A stretch of DNA of 11,268 nucleotides from JBQTJN01 sp052387095 (GTDB taxonomy: Bacteria > Pseudomonadota > Alphaproteobacteria > Micavibrionales > Micavibrionaceae): positions 1 to 11,268 of the forward strand of contig JBQTJN010000069.1 of NCBI GenBank assembly GCA_052387095.1, in the 5' to 3' direction. Position 1 is the stretch's first letter; every line of letters begins with the position of its first letter. The notes beneath the pieces are model-generated. The model was not told the origin of the DNA, did no database searches, and was given only the letters and a program-made list of their open reading frames with translations. Shown here in pieces: positions 1 through 6,328 of the stretch. The position numbers and the translations under genes were made by a program.

Positions 1-521
1 GCGACGCATTCGGTTTTGTGGCGGCCATAAAACAGCAACAGCCCCGGTTTAATTTCAAAAAAGGCGCGGCCGCTGTGCTGGGTGCGGGCGGCGCAGCGCG
101 GGCGATTGCGCATGGGTTGCTGGATGAGGGTGTGCCTGAACTCTATATTTTCAACCGCACAAAGACAAATGCGGAAAGCGTCGCCGCCGGCTCCGAAGCC
201 GGGCGGATAAAAATACTCAACTGGGACGAACGTGAAACAGCGCTGGCGAGTGTGAATATTGTCGTCAACACGACATCGCTCGGCATGGATGGTCAGCCCG
301 CGCTGGATATGAGTTTGGGCGCGCTAAACAAAAACGCGCTCGTTGCCGATATTGTTTACAAGCCGCTGAAAACCTCGCTCATCAGGGATGCGGAGGCGCG
401 CGGCAATCCAGCTGTTCCCGGTATCGGCATGTTATTGCACCAGGCGCGGCCCGCCTTTCAAGCCTGGTTCGGCATCATGCCGGAGATTGATGAAACGCTC
501 GAAAAACTGGTGTCTGCATGA
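1..521 (+). CDS. aroE: Shikimate dehydrogenase (NADP+), 5'-truncated by the window edge
   Basis: C-terminal two thirds of shikimate dehydrogenase, which reduces 3-dehydroshikimate to shikimate with NADPH in the cytoplasmic shikimate pathway. The reading frame is open from base 3 and begins with DAFGFV, the end of the family's NTDxxGF motif, so the gene starts upstream of the window. A GTG at 18 is not the true start. Visible landmarks are the glycine-rich nucleotide-binding loop GAGGAARAI, the NRT motif that contacts the NADP phosphate, DIVYKPLKTSLI, and the C-terminal GIGMLLHQARPAFQAWFG helix. The N-terminal shikimate-binding domain, with the catalytic lysine, lies outside the window. The stop codon overlaps the coaE start (ATGA at 518-521), which indicates a shared transcript and translational coupling. 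The family call is secure. AroE rather than a YdiB-like paralogue is favoured by the operon context. Confidence 0.95.
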   Translation, partial: DAFGFVAAIKQQQPRFNFKKGAAAVLGAGGAARAIAHGLLDEGVPELYIFNRTKTNAESVAAGSEAGRIKILNWDERETALASVNIVVNTTSLGMDGQPALDMSLGALNKNALVADIVYKPLKTSLIRDAEARGNPAVPGIGMLLHQARPAFQAWFGIMPEIDETLEKLVSA

Positions 522-1108
522 TTATCTTAGGCATTACAGGCTCGATCGGCATGGGCAAATCGACGGTGGCTTCGATGCTGGAAAATATGGGCGTGCCAAC
601 GCACAGCGCCGATGGGGCAGTACATGAATTTTTGGCTGAAAATGGCGCAGCCGCGGATGCCGTACGGCTTGCATTTCCGCAACTGGGCGCTTGGCCGATC
701 GATCGCGCCGCCCTCGCCGGGATTGTTTTCAACAACGATGCTGCCCGTGAAAAACTGGAAAGCATATTACATCCTTTGGTGCGGACAGCCCATGACGCTT
801 TCGTTGAAAGAGAGAAAATACGCGGTACGAAAATCGTCGCGCTCGATATTCCGCTGCTGTTTGAAACCGGCGGCGAAAGCCGCGTGAATTACACGCTTGT
901 GGTGACAGCGCCTTATTGGATCCAGCGCGCGCGCGTCATGAAGCGCCCCGGTACGACACAGGAAAAATTTCAGGCTATTCTGGGACGCCAGATGCCGGAC
1001 GCGGAAAAAAGAAAACGCGCAGATTTCGTTGTCCATACCGGCTTCGGACGGCCTGTGACCCGCTGTGAATTAAAGAAAATACTTGGGAAAATCAAAGCAA
1101 AAATATGA
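518..1108 (+). CDS. coaE: Dephospho-CoA kinase
   Basis: Last enzyme of coenzyme A synthesis; it phosphorylates the 3'-hydroxyl of dephospho-CoA using ATP. The 196-residue protein starts with a Walker A P-loop, GSIGMGKST (residues 8-16). It carries the LDIPLLFETGGE segment typical of the family and the C-terminal KRADFVVHTG motif. Length is normal for alphaproteobacterial CoaE. Where most relatives have D-A-D after the first strand, this protein has S30-A31-D32, so the first acidic residue is missing. Whether that matters for catalysis is not known. The start is fixed by the ATGA overlap with aroE, and the next gene overlaps in the same way at 1105-1108. The aroE-coaE-dnaQ neighbourhood is common in Alphaproteobacteria. 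Confidence 0.96.
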   Translation: MIILGITGSIGMGKSTVASMLENMGVPTHSADGAVHEFLAENGAAADAVRLAFPQLGAWPIDRAALAGIVFNNDAAREKLESILHPLVRTAHDAFVEREKIRGTKIVALDIPLLFETGGESRVNYTLVVTAPYWIQRARVMKRPGTTQEKFQAILGRQMPDAEKRKRADFVVHTGFGRPVTRCELKKILGKIKAKI

Positions 1109-1818
1109 GCAAATCCGCAGTCATTTTTATTCACGCCCATCACGAAAGTCCCGGCACCATGCTCTCGATTTTGGAAGACGCGGGTTTTGGGGTCAATACC
1201 CGTTTCACACCGCAGGACTCCATCGACGATGTCGGTCCGGATCTTCTTGTTGTTATGGGCGGGCCCCAAGGTGTATATGAGACCAATAAATATCCCTATC
1301 TGCAAAAAGAAATGGACATCATCGCCGCGCGTTTGCGGGAAGATAAACCAACGCTCGGCATTTGTCTCGGTTCACAACTCATGGCTGGTGCGCTCGGCGC
1401 GAATGTCTACAAGGGGAAACAGGGACCGGAGATCGGCTGGCATGATATTACGGTCAAGGCACCCGATCATCCGCTGCGCCAATTCGATTCCACACAGACG
1501 AAAATGATGCATTGGCATGCCGATACGTTCGATCTGCCGCCGGGCGCGGCATTGCGGGCCTCCTCAGATCTTTATAAAAACCAGGCATTTTCATACCGCA
1601 AAAATGCGATGGCCATTCAGGGCCACCCGGAGGTCGATCAAAAACTGGCGCTCGCCTGGATTGAAAAAATGGATGAAAATGATCTCATGAGTGAGGGTGA
1701 AACGCTTGCCCAGGCACAAAACAGGTTGCGTGCCGAAACAAAAATCTTTAGCGCTAAACTAGCTGCGCAAATGCGCCTTTTCATGGGCGAATGGCTGGCC
1801 CTGACAGGAGTAATATGA
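1105..1818 (+). CDS. Class I glutamine amidotransferase, GMP-synthase-like, substrate unknown
   Basis: A 237-residue stand-alone class I glutaminase domain (GATase fold, as in GuaA and related proteins) that would release ammonia from glutamine or act on a gamma-glutamyl compound. The nucleophile Cys87 sits in GICLGSQ, and the partner residues His174 and Glu176 sit in IQGHPE, so the catalytic triad is complete. EIGWHDI (about 109-115) and the MHWHAD segment (135-140) match the GMP-synthase-like subgroup. There is no ATP pyrophosphatase domain, so it is not a full GMP synthase. A helical tail of about 40 residues follows the domain. Both ends overlap neighbours by ATGA (1105-1108 with coaE, 1815-1818 with dnaQ), so it is an integral operon member. 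Its position between CoA synthesis and a DNA exonuclease does not reveal the acceptor substrate. The family is secure and the role unknown. Confidence 0.88.
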   Translation: MSKSAVIFIHAHHESPGTMLSILEDAGFGVNTRFTPQDSIDDVGPDLLVVMGGPQGVYETNKYPYLQKEMDIIAARLREDKPTLGICLGSQLMAGALGANVYKGKQGPEIGWHDITVKAPDHPLRQFDSTQTKMMHWHADTFDLPPGAALRASSDLYKNQAFSYRKNAMAIQGHPEVDQKLALAWIEKMDENDLMSEGETLAQAQNRLRAETKIFSAKLAAQMRLFMGEWLALTGVI

Positions 1819-2501
1819 GCACAAGGGAAATCGTTCTCGACACGGAAACCACCGGCCTGGATCCGGATCGCGGCGACCGCATCGTTGAAATCGGCTGCGT
1901 CGAACTGGAAAACCACCTGCCGACGGGCCGCGTGAAACAGTTCTACGTTAATCCCGAGCGCGAAATACCACCCGAGGCCACCGCCATTCACGGCATTACC
2001 GATCAGTTTCTAATCGACAAGCCGGTCTTTTCGCAAGTTTATGGGGAATTGATGGAATTTCTGAAGGGCGCAAGGCTCGTTATTCACAACGCCGAATTCG
2101 ATATCAAGTTTTTGAACTGGGAACTGCGCAATGTCGGCCACGATGTCATTCCGTGGAACATGGTGGTCGACACCGTGACGATGGCGCGCAAGAAATTCCC
2201 GGGCTCGCCTGCCAATCTCGACGCGCTGTGCCGCCGCTTCGGGATCGATAACTCGGGTCGCGAATTCCACGGCGCCCTTCTCGATTCACAATTATTATCG
2301 GAAGTTTACCTGGAACTGCTGGGCGGCCGCCAGCACGGCCTGCAGATAATTGAGAAAATCACGGAATCCCGTACGACACTGAAGAAAAACAGCATCGAGC
2401 GCGTGACGCGCGTGGCGCGGGATTATAAAATCACAGATGAGGAAGAACAGGCGCACGGCGCTTTGCTGGAAAAACTCAAAAACCCGCTTTGGGCGAACTG
2501 A
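1815..2501 (+). CDS. dnaQ: DNA polymerase III epsilon subunit, 3'-5' proofreading exonuclease
   Basis: DEDDh-family exonuclease, expected to proofread for DNA polymerase III at the replication fork. With the start at 1815 it has 228 residues. Motif Exo I is LDTETTG (Asp9, Glu11), Exo II is HNAEFDIKFLN (Asp96), and Exo III is HGALLDSQLL (His152, Asp157), so all five catalytic residues are present. The C-terminal 60 residues are charged, as in other alphaproteobacterial DnaQ proteins, and would contact the alpha subunit. The ATG at 1815 is preferred over one at 1791 because it follows AGGAG (1806-1810) and gives an ATGA overlap with the upstream amidotransferase stop. Homology starts directly after it. 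The downstream gap to hisB is 43 bases with no clear terminator. Confidence 0.95.
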   Translation: MSTREIVLDTETTGLDPDRGDRIVEIGCVELENHLPTGRVKQFYVNPEREIPPEATAIHGITDQFLIDKPVFSQVYGELMEFLKGARLVIHNAEFDIKFLNWELRNVGHDVIPWNMVVDTVTMARKKFPGSPANLDALCRRFGIDNSGREFHGALLDSQLLSEVYLELLGGRQHGLQIIEKITESRTTLKKNSIERVTRVARDYKITDEEEQAHGALLEKLKNPLWAN

Positions 2502-2509
2502 AATCCCTG

Positions 2510-2538
2510 TTTCCAATAAAGGCCGGAAATGCTAGGAT
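2510..2538 (+). promoter_or_regulatory. Candidate hisB promoter placing +1 at the start codon
   Basis: TTTCCA (2510-2515), a 17-base spacer, then TAGGAT (2533-2538) within GCTAGGATC. The -10 part resembles the GCTAnAwC form described for alphaproteobacterial housekeeping promoters. If used, transcription would begin close to the hisB ATG at 2545. The same AGGA could instead serve as a weak ribosome binding site, so the two readings compete. Confidence 0.35.
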
Positions 2539-2544
2539 CAGCCT

Positions 2545-3135
2545 ATGATCCGCACCGCCTCCATCCACCGCAAAACCAAGGAAACCGACATCACCGTAGA
2601 GATTAATCTCGACGGCACCGGCCGGTACGCGCACGACACCGGGATCGGCTTTTTCGACCACATGCTGGACCAGCTGGCGCGCCACAGTCTGATCGATATC
2701 CACATCAGGGCAAAGGGCGACTTGCACATTGACGGGCACCACACGGTTGAAGATGTCGGCCTTGCGCTGGGCACTACGCTCAAACAGGCGCTAGGCGATA
2801 AAAAAGGCATCGCCCGCTACGGCCACGCTTATGCGTCGATGGATGAAACCCTGAGCCGCGTCGCGCTCGATTTATCGAACCGCCCCTTCTGCATCTGGCG
2901 CGTGAATTTCACGCGCGAACATTTGGGCAGCATGGAGACGGAGTTGTTCAAGGAATTTTTCCACTCGCTGGCGCAGGAAGGCGGCATCACGCTCCACTGC
3001 GAAAATCTCTACGGCGAAAATAACCACCACATCATCGAGAGCCTGTTCAAGGCCTGCGCCAAGGCGCTGCGCATGGCGGTGAGCATCGACGAACGCGCGA
3101 AAGACATCCTGCCCAGCACCAAGGGCAGTCTTTAA
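2545..3135 (+). CDS. hisB: Imidazoleglycerol-phosphate dehydratase
   Basis: Monofunctional 196-residue IGP dehydratase, which converts imidazole-glycerol phosphate to imidazole-acetol phosphate in histidine synthesis. It is normally a 24-mer with two Mn ions per active site. The metal-binding repeats are clear: GIGFFDHMLDQ (34-43 region), HHTVED (His65, His66, Glu69) in the first half, and ENNHHIIE (His161, His162, Glu165) in the second. The C-terminal PSTKG is present. There is no fused histidinol-phosphatase domain, as expected outside the enterobacteria. It opens the his cluster, but the gene downstream is convergent: the hisB stop overlaps the stop of a minus-strand gene by four bases, so hisB is cut off from hisH. 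Confidence 0.97.
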   Translation: MIRTASIHRKTKETDITVEINLDGTGRYAHDTGIGFFDHMLDQLARHSLIDIHIRAKGDLHIDGHHTVEDVGLALGTTLKQALGDKKGIARYGHAYASMDETLSRVALDLSNRPFCIWRVNFTREHLGSMETELFKEFFHSLAQEGGITLHCENLYGENNHHIIESLFKACAKALRMAVSIDERAKDILPSTKGSL

Positions 3136-3157
3136 TTATCCCGCAGCGGGAGATTAA
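3132..3157. terminator. Hairpin spanning two convergent stop codons, possible bidirectional terminator
   Basis: Inverted repeat TTAAT-TA-TCCCG-CAG-CGGGA-G-ATTAA. The inner stem is 5 bp with a three-base loop and the outer stem is another 5 bp. The left arm contains both the hisB TAA and the stop of the minus-strand hypothetical gene. On the + strand TTTT follows three bases later. On the minus strand there is only a short A/T stretch, so the U-tract is weak in both directions. A role in ending or insulating the two convergent transcripts is an inference. Confidence 0.4.
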
Positions 3158-3404
3158 CCGTTTTAATAAATGAATGGTTTTGTTCCGGGAGATGTTTTCT
3201 TATCAGCGCGGAATCCGTTCCGATGATCACAAAGCTCCTGCCGCTGCCGGGCCCATCAAATTCCGCGCATAAAAAAGATAAACGCCCCGTCTCGGCAGCA
3301 TAACGTTTCTTCGCCTCCTCAGCAAAACCTCGAAGATAGCTAAAATCATAGGGGAAAATCGCTGCATGATTTCCACTTGCATCGAATTTAACTTTGACGC
3401 TCAT
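3132..3404 (-). CDS. Hypothetical protein, 90 residues, downstream of hisD
   Basis: Not recognised. A 90-residue soluble-looking protein of mixed composition with no signal peptide or membrane segment. It has a likely beta strand near the N terminus (MSVKVKF), a helical stretch around FAEEAKKRYAAE, and a hydrophobic strand SFVIIGTD in the second half. It lies 40 bases downstream of hisD on the same strand and may be read with it. There is no Shine-Dalgarno sequence before the ATG, but a -10-like TAAAAT sits exactly 12 to 7 bases upstream. It is convergent with hisB and shares a four-base stop overlap with it. It fills the only space between hisB and hisD, which makes it a plausible gene. A chance open frame cannot be excluded. 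Confidence 0.5.
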   Translation of the reverse strand: MSVKVKFDASGNHAAIFPYDFSYLRGFAEEAKKRYAAETGRLSFLCAEFDGPGSGRSFVIIGTDSALIRKHLPEQNHSFIKTVNLPLRDN

Positions 3405-3410
3405 CCGGTA

Positions 3411-3440
3411 ATTTTACGAAAATATCTAAAGTTTCACCAA
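3411..3440 (-). promoter_or_regulatory. Candidate promoter for the minus-strand hypothetical gene
   Basis: On the minus strand, TTGGTG (3440-3435), an 18-base spacer and TAAAAT (3416-3411). The predicted +1 falls on the A of the ATG at 3404. The -35 match is poor (three of six). It would allow a leaderless transcript independent of hisD. Confidence 0.3.
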
Positions 3441-3444
3441 GCTT

Positions 3445-4755
3445 TTATATGCTGCGTTTGCGAACGGTTGCGGCGTGGCTCGGGAAATCCTCGTATTCGG
3501 CCATCGCAATCGTAGCATCCTTCAACGCGGCAAAGCCCCGCACATCAACACGGGCGAGGGATGTGCGCTTCAGGAAATCCCAGACAGAGATGCAGGAATA
3601 ACTGCGCGCCGCACCGCCGGTGGGCAGCACGTGATTGACGCCGATGGCGTAATTGGCAATGGAAATGCCGGTATGTTCGCCGACCAATATTTCCCCGGCA
3701 TTGCGCAAGCGTCGCACAACATCATCCGGATTTTTCACCTTGAGGTGCAAATGTTCCGGCGCATACTCATTGGCGAACGCAATGGAATCAGCAAGATTTT
3801 CGGTCAGGATAATCCCGCCATAACCTTTTTCGCTGAGGCCGAAGGCGCAAATCGAGCGGTGCGGCTCCGGCAGCGCGGCGATAAAACCGGGCAGGTGTTG
3901 TCGCACATAGTCGGAAAGTTTTTTATCATGCGTCACTAGCAGGCTGGCGGAATCCTCGCCGTGCTCGGCTTCATTCAGTATATCGAGGCAGGTATTATGC
4001 GGGTCAGCGCTCTCATCGCATAGGATGATCGCCTCGCTCGAACTGGCCGGCGTGCCGGGATCGATCTGCGCAAATAATAATTGTTTGGCCGCCTGCACGT
4101 AAGGACTGCCGGGCCCGGTAATTTTGTGCGCTTTGGGAATTGTTTGCGTGCCGAATGCCAGCGCTGCTACGGCCTGCGCTCCACCCGTTTTATAAACATT
4201 ATCGACACCGCACAATTTGGCCGTGAACAAAGACGCATCATCCGCGCTGCCGTCTGCGCGCGGCGGCGTCACCACCGAGATTTCCGGCACGCCCGCTATC
4301 TTCGCAGCCGTGCAGAGCATCAGCATGGTGGAAGGGAAAGCGCCCTTGCCACGCGGCACGTAGAGACCGACGGAATCGATCGGCGTAACCTGTTCGCCTG
4401 CCCACACGCCGGGCCGGACCTCGTGCATCCAGGATGTTTCAACGTGGCGCATCTGCTCTTCATGGAAGCGGTGGACATTATCGGCGCAGAATCGGATCGC
4501 ATCTTTAATGGACATATCAAGATTTTTCCCCGCCCGTTCGAACTCATCATGTTCCGCCTTGATGGTCCCGAGATCTGCGCCGTCGAATTTTTTTGCATAG
4601 TCCACCAGCGCTGCATCACCGCGTTTTTTTACATCCTCGATGATCGGGCGCACTTGGTCCGTAACATCCGCGATATCGGCCTGCGCCCGTATCAGCAAGT
4701 GGGCCCTTGTTTTGGCGTCGGTTTCCGCCCAGTGATATAAAGCAATTCCAGTCAT
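3445..4755 (-). CDS. hisD: Histidinol dehydrogenase family protein with altered metal site
   Basis: A 436-residue member of the histidinol dehydrogenase family, which oxidises histidinol to histidine with two NAD+. Conserved blocks include VGLYVPRGKGAFPSTMLM (129-146), YKTGGAQAVAALAFGT (188-203), the catalytic pair Glu334-His335 in YAPEHL, and NHVLPTGGAAR (374-384, His375). Compared with E. coli HisD, two of the four zinc ligands differ: the Gln259 position is Glu262 (in NEAEHGED), and the Asp360 position is Asn368 (ANY instead of GDY). The two histidine ligands (His265, His427) remain. AGPSE is ASSSE (237-241), and GPGN is GPGS. It may be a divergent true HisD or a paralogue with another alcohol substrate. 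It sits on the minus strand inside the his cluster, divergent from hisH by 55 bases. There is no strong ribosome binding site. Confidence 0.85.
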   Translation of the reverse strand: MTGIALYHWAETDAKTRAHLLIRAQADIADVTDQVRPIIEDVKKRGDAALVDYAKKFDGADLGTIKAEHDEFERAGKNLDMSIKDAIRFCADNVHRFHEEQMRHVETSWMHEVRPGVWAGEQVTPIDSVGLYVPRGKGAFPSTMLMLCTAAKIAGVPEISVVTPPRADGSADDASLFTAKLCGVDNVYKTGGAQAVAALAFGTQTIPKAHKITGPGSPYVQAAKQLLFAQIDPGTPASSSEAIILCDESADPHNTCLDILNEAEHGEDSASLLVTHDKKLSDYVRQHLPGFIAALPEPHRSICAFGLSEKGYGGIILTENLADSIAFANEYAPEHLHLKVKNPDDVVRRLRNAGEILVGEHTGISIANYAIGVNHVLPTGGAARSYSCISVWDFLKRTSLARVDVRGFAALKDATIAMAEYEDFPSHAATVRKRSI

Positions 4756-4775
4756 AAGAATTTCAAATTAACTGT

Positions 4776-4804
4776 TTGAACTTGTTCTTTTTACACTCCA
4801 TAAA
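4776..4804 (+). promoter_or_regulatory. Candidate hisH promoter in the hisD/hisH divergent gap
   Basis: TTGAAC (4776-4781), a 17-base spacer and CATAAA (4799-4804), with a predicted +1 at the hisH ATG. The only other structure in the 55-base gap is the short palindrome GAACTTGTTC (4778-4787), which could be an operator shared with hisD. Each hexamer matches consensus at four of six positions. Confidence 0.35.
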
Positions 4805-4810
4805 GAGCCT

Positions 4811-5491
4811 ATGGCAAAAGATTTCATTGTGATCATCGATTACGGATCCGGCAATTTGCGTTCTGCGGCAAAGGCGTTTGAGCATGCGGCCCTGGCGCAG
4901 GGGCTGAATGTCACCGTAAAAATTTCCGCGCGGCCCGAGGATATCAGGACGGCTTCCCGCATCGTGCTGCCCGGCCAGGGGGCGTTCGGCGATTGCATGT
5001 GCGGGCTGGAAGCCATCCCCGGCATGCGCGGTGCGCTGGAAGAAGCGGTCATCCATAAGGCCGCGCCTTTCCTGGGCATTTGTGTGGGGATGCAGCTGAT
5101 GGCCACAAGGGGTCTCGAGCACGGGATTCATGCTGGTCTGGGCTGGATTCCGGGGGAGGTCGTGCGGATGGAGCCGGTGGACGATTCGCTCAAAATCCCG
5201 CATATGGGCTGGAATGAATTGATTATTCCGGAGCCGGGAGACCAGGATAACCGCCATTTTGTGCTGCGCAGCAAGAGTTCCGCTCCGCCGGGGAGCCCGC
5301 ATTACTATTTTGTTCATTCTTTCGTGTTTAAATGTAGCTATGACCATCATGTCCTGGCCTGGGCGGAATATGGCGGCCCGGTGGCTTCAATCGTCGGGCG
5401 TGACAATATGATCGGGGTGCAGTTTCACCCCGAAAAAAGCCAGGAAGACGGGCTGAGACTAATCGGGCAGTTTTTGAAGTGGAAGCCCTGA
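4811..5491 (+). CDS. hisH: Imidazole glycerol phosphate synthase, glutaminase subunit
   Basis: Glutaminase half of IGP synthase. It supplies ammonia to HisF for closing the imidazole ring and releasing AICAR. The 226-residue protein has the class I GATase triad Cys91 (GICVGMQ), His206 and Glu208 (QFHPEKS). It also has the HisH hallmarks IDYGSGNLRS at the start, VLPGQGAFGDC (oxyanion strand region, 52-62), KIPHMGWNEL, and YYFVHSF. It is slightly longer than typical HisH (about 205-215 residues). Its partner gene hisF lies about 1.6 kb downstream, separated by a GNAT gene, a minus-strand peptide gene and hisA, whereas hisH and hisA are usually adjacent. It is probably cotranscribed with the GNAT gene, 47 bases downstream. 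Confidence 0.96.
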   Translation: MAKDFIVIIDYGSGNLRSAAKAFEHAALAQGLNVTVKISARPEDIRTASRIVLPGQGAFGDCMCGLEAIPGMRGALEEAVIHKAAPFLGICVGMQLMATRGLEHGIHAGLGWIPGEVVRMEPVDDSLKIPHMGWNELIIPEPGDQDNRHFVLRSKSSAPPGSPHYYFVHSFVFKCSYDHHVLAWAEYGGPVASIVGRDNMIGVQFHPEKSQEDGLRLIGQFLKWKP

Positions 5492-5538
5492 AAAAGCGGC
5501 GGGCTTTGTGATAAAATACAATAAGGCGGGCAAGTATT

Positions 5539-6090
5539 ATGACGGACACAAATACAAGAACAATGAACCCGGCGCCTTCGGTAGAGCGCCTGCGCGCATT
5601 CTCGCCAGGCGATCTCAATGATCTTTGTGACGCGACCTATGCAGCCATCGAACATGGCGGCGGCTTCGGCTGGGTTAAAGCGCCGCCACGCGATATACTG
5701 GAACGCTACTGGCAGGGCGTGGTCGCCATGCCGAGCCGCATGCTGTTTGTGGCGCGTCTTGATCATGTCATCTGTGGCACGCTGCAACTGGTTAAACCCC
5801 CCGTCAATAACGAGGCGCAGGGACATGCCCTGCAGCTGACGTCGAATTTCGTTGCGCCGTGGGCGCGCGGTCACGGTCTCGCCAGTCTGTTGCTCAGCGA
5901 GGCGGAAGAGGAAGCGAGGCGCGAAGGATATTCGGTAATCAATCTCGACGTGCGCGAAACAATGGAGCGTGCGATCAAGCTGTATGAAGGCGCCGGCTAT
6001 ACCCGCATCGGCACGCACCCCGATTATGCCCATGTGGATGGCAGGATTTTGCAGGGTTTTTATTATTACAAAAATATAACGCAGGCATAA
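5539..6090 (+). CDS. GNAT family N-acetyltransferase
   Basis: A 183-residue single-domain GNAT acetyltransferase, transferring an acetyl group from acetyl-CoA to an unidentified amine. The acetyl-CoA-binding motif A is APWARGHGLASLLLSEAEEEAR, with the R-G-H-G-L-A pyrophosphate loop. It is followed by the VINLDVRETMERAIKLYEGAGYTRIGTHP stretch that forms the usual strand 5 and helix 4 with the LYEGAGY motif. About 35 residues at the N terminus precede the fold. AAGG (5523-5526) upstream of the ATG could act as a ribosome binding site. It follows hisH by 47 bases with no terminator, so it likely shares its transcript. It ends at a bidirectional hairpin. It is not a known histidine enzyme. It could modify a small metabolite or protein N terminus; the sequence does not say which. 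Confidence 0.88.
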   Translation: MTDTNTRTMNPAPSVERLRAFSPGDLNDLCDATYAAIEHGGGFGWVKAPPRDILERYWQGVVAMPSRMLFVARLDHVICGTLQLVKPPVNNEAQGHALQLTSNFVAPWARGHGLASLLLSEAEEEARREGYSVINLDVRETMERAIKLYEGAGYTRIGTHPDYAHVDGRILQGFYYYKNITQA

Positions 6091-6125
6091 AAAGCCCCGA
6101 AACCAGAAAGGCCCGGGACTTTTTT
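6089..6125. terminator. Bidirectional intrinsic terminator between the GNAT gene and the Cys-rich peptide gene
   Basis: AAAAAG-C-CCCG (6089-6099), a 14-base loop, then CGGG-A-CTTTTT (6114-6124): a 10-bp stem with one C/A mismatch. An A-run on one side and a T-run on the other make it readable as a terminator from both strands. It overlaps the GNAT stop codon and lies 28 bases beyond the stop of the convergent peptide gene. Confidence 0.75.
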
Positions 6126-6152
6126 GAATGTTTAAAGATTAAAACTTAAGGC

Positions 6153-6257
6153 TTAGTTACAACCGCAGCTTCCGCAGCCGCCTCCGCCTTTTTTCTCGCC
6201 TTCTTCTTCCTTTTTCTTGGTCGGTGTAACCAGATCCGCAGGATTTTTATTAGTCAT
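6153..6257 (-). CDS. Small Lys/Glu-, Gly- and Cys-rich peptide of unknown function, 34 residues
   Basis: Not a family I recognise. The peptide has three parts: a polar leader-like N terminus (MTNKNPADLVTPT, 1-13), a charged run of lysines and glutamates (14-23), and the tail GGGGCGSCGCN (24-34). The tail has three cysteines in a Cx2CxC pattern (28, 31, 33). Support for a real gene: ATG start with AAGGG eight bases upstream (6266-6270), a promoter with a perfect TATAAT 70-odd bases upstream, a leader hairpin, and a terminator just past the stop. The tail could bind a metal (Cu, Zn, Ni or Fe-S), or be a core for post-translational modification, with the N-terminal part as leader. No modification enzyme or transporter is adjacent; the convergent GNAT is the nearest non-his gene. 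It lies between hisH-GNAT and hisA, divergent from hisA. Confidence 0.75.
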   Translation of the reverse strand: MTNKNPADLVTPTKKKEEEGEKKGGGGCGSCGCN

Positions 6258-6297
6258 GATTTTTTCCCTTTTTTTCAACAACTTGATAAATTAACCG

Positions 6298-6325
6298 GTA
6301 AGGATGCCCTTCACCGGGCCCTTAC
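6298..6325 (-). promoter_or_regulatory. Stem-loop at the 5' end of the Cys-rich peptide transcript
   Basis: Read on the minus strand: GTAAGG-GCCC, loop GGTGAA, GGGC-AT-CCTTAC. This is ten perfect base pairs with a two-base bulge and a six-base loop. It begins at the predicted transcription start and ends about 40 bases before the ATG. There is no T-run after it in either direction, so it is not a standard terminator. A stabilising 5' hairpin or a small regulatory structure are both possible. Confidence 0.6.
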
Positions 6326-6328
6326 ACT

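Noticed and set aside
1791..1814. Upstream ATG for dnaQ
   Set aside because: The ATG at 1815 has AGGAG just upstream and the ATGA overlap; the extra eight residues add nothing.
3475..3939. Open frame of 154 residues on the + strand
   Set aside because: Antisense shadow of the hisD C-terminal half.
4081..4740. Open frame of 219 residues on the + strand
   Set aside because: It lies entirely opposite hisD, which has clear family motifs; the translation is Arg/His/Cys-rich shadow sequence with no recognisable domain.
4763..5350. Open frame of 195 residues on the minus strand
   Set aside because: Antisense to hisH, which carries the complete glutaminase triad.
5494..5508. Small inverted repeat AAAGC/GCTTT after hisH as a terminator
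   Set aside because: Five base pairs with no T-run; the GNAT gene follows closely, so termination here is unlikely.
5425..6033. Open frame of 202 residues on the minus strand
   Set aside because: Antisense to the GNAT gene; no supported start or motif.
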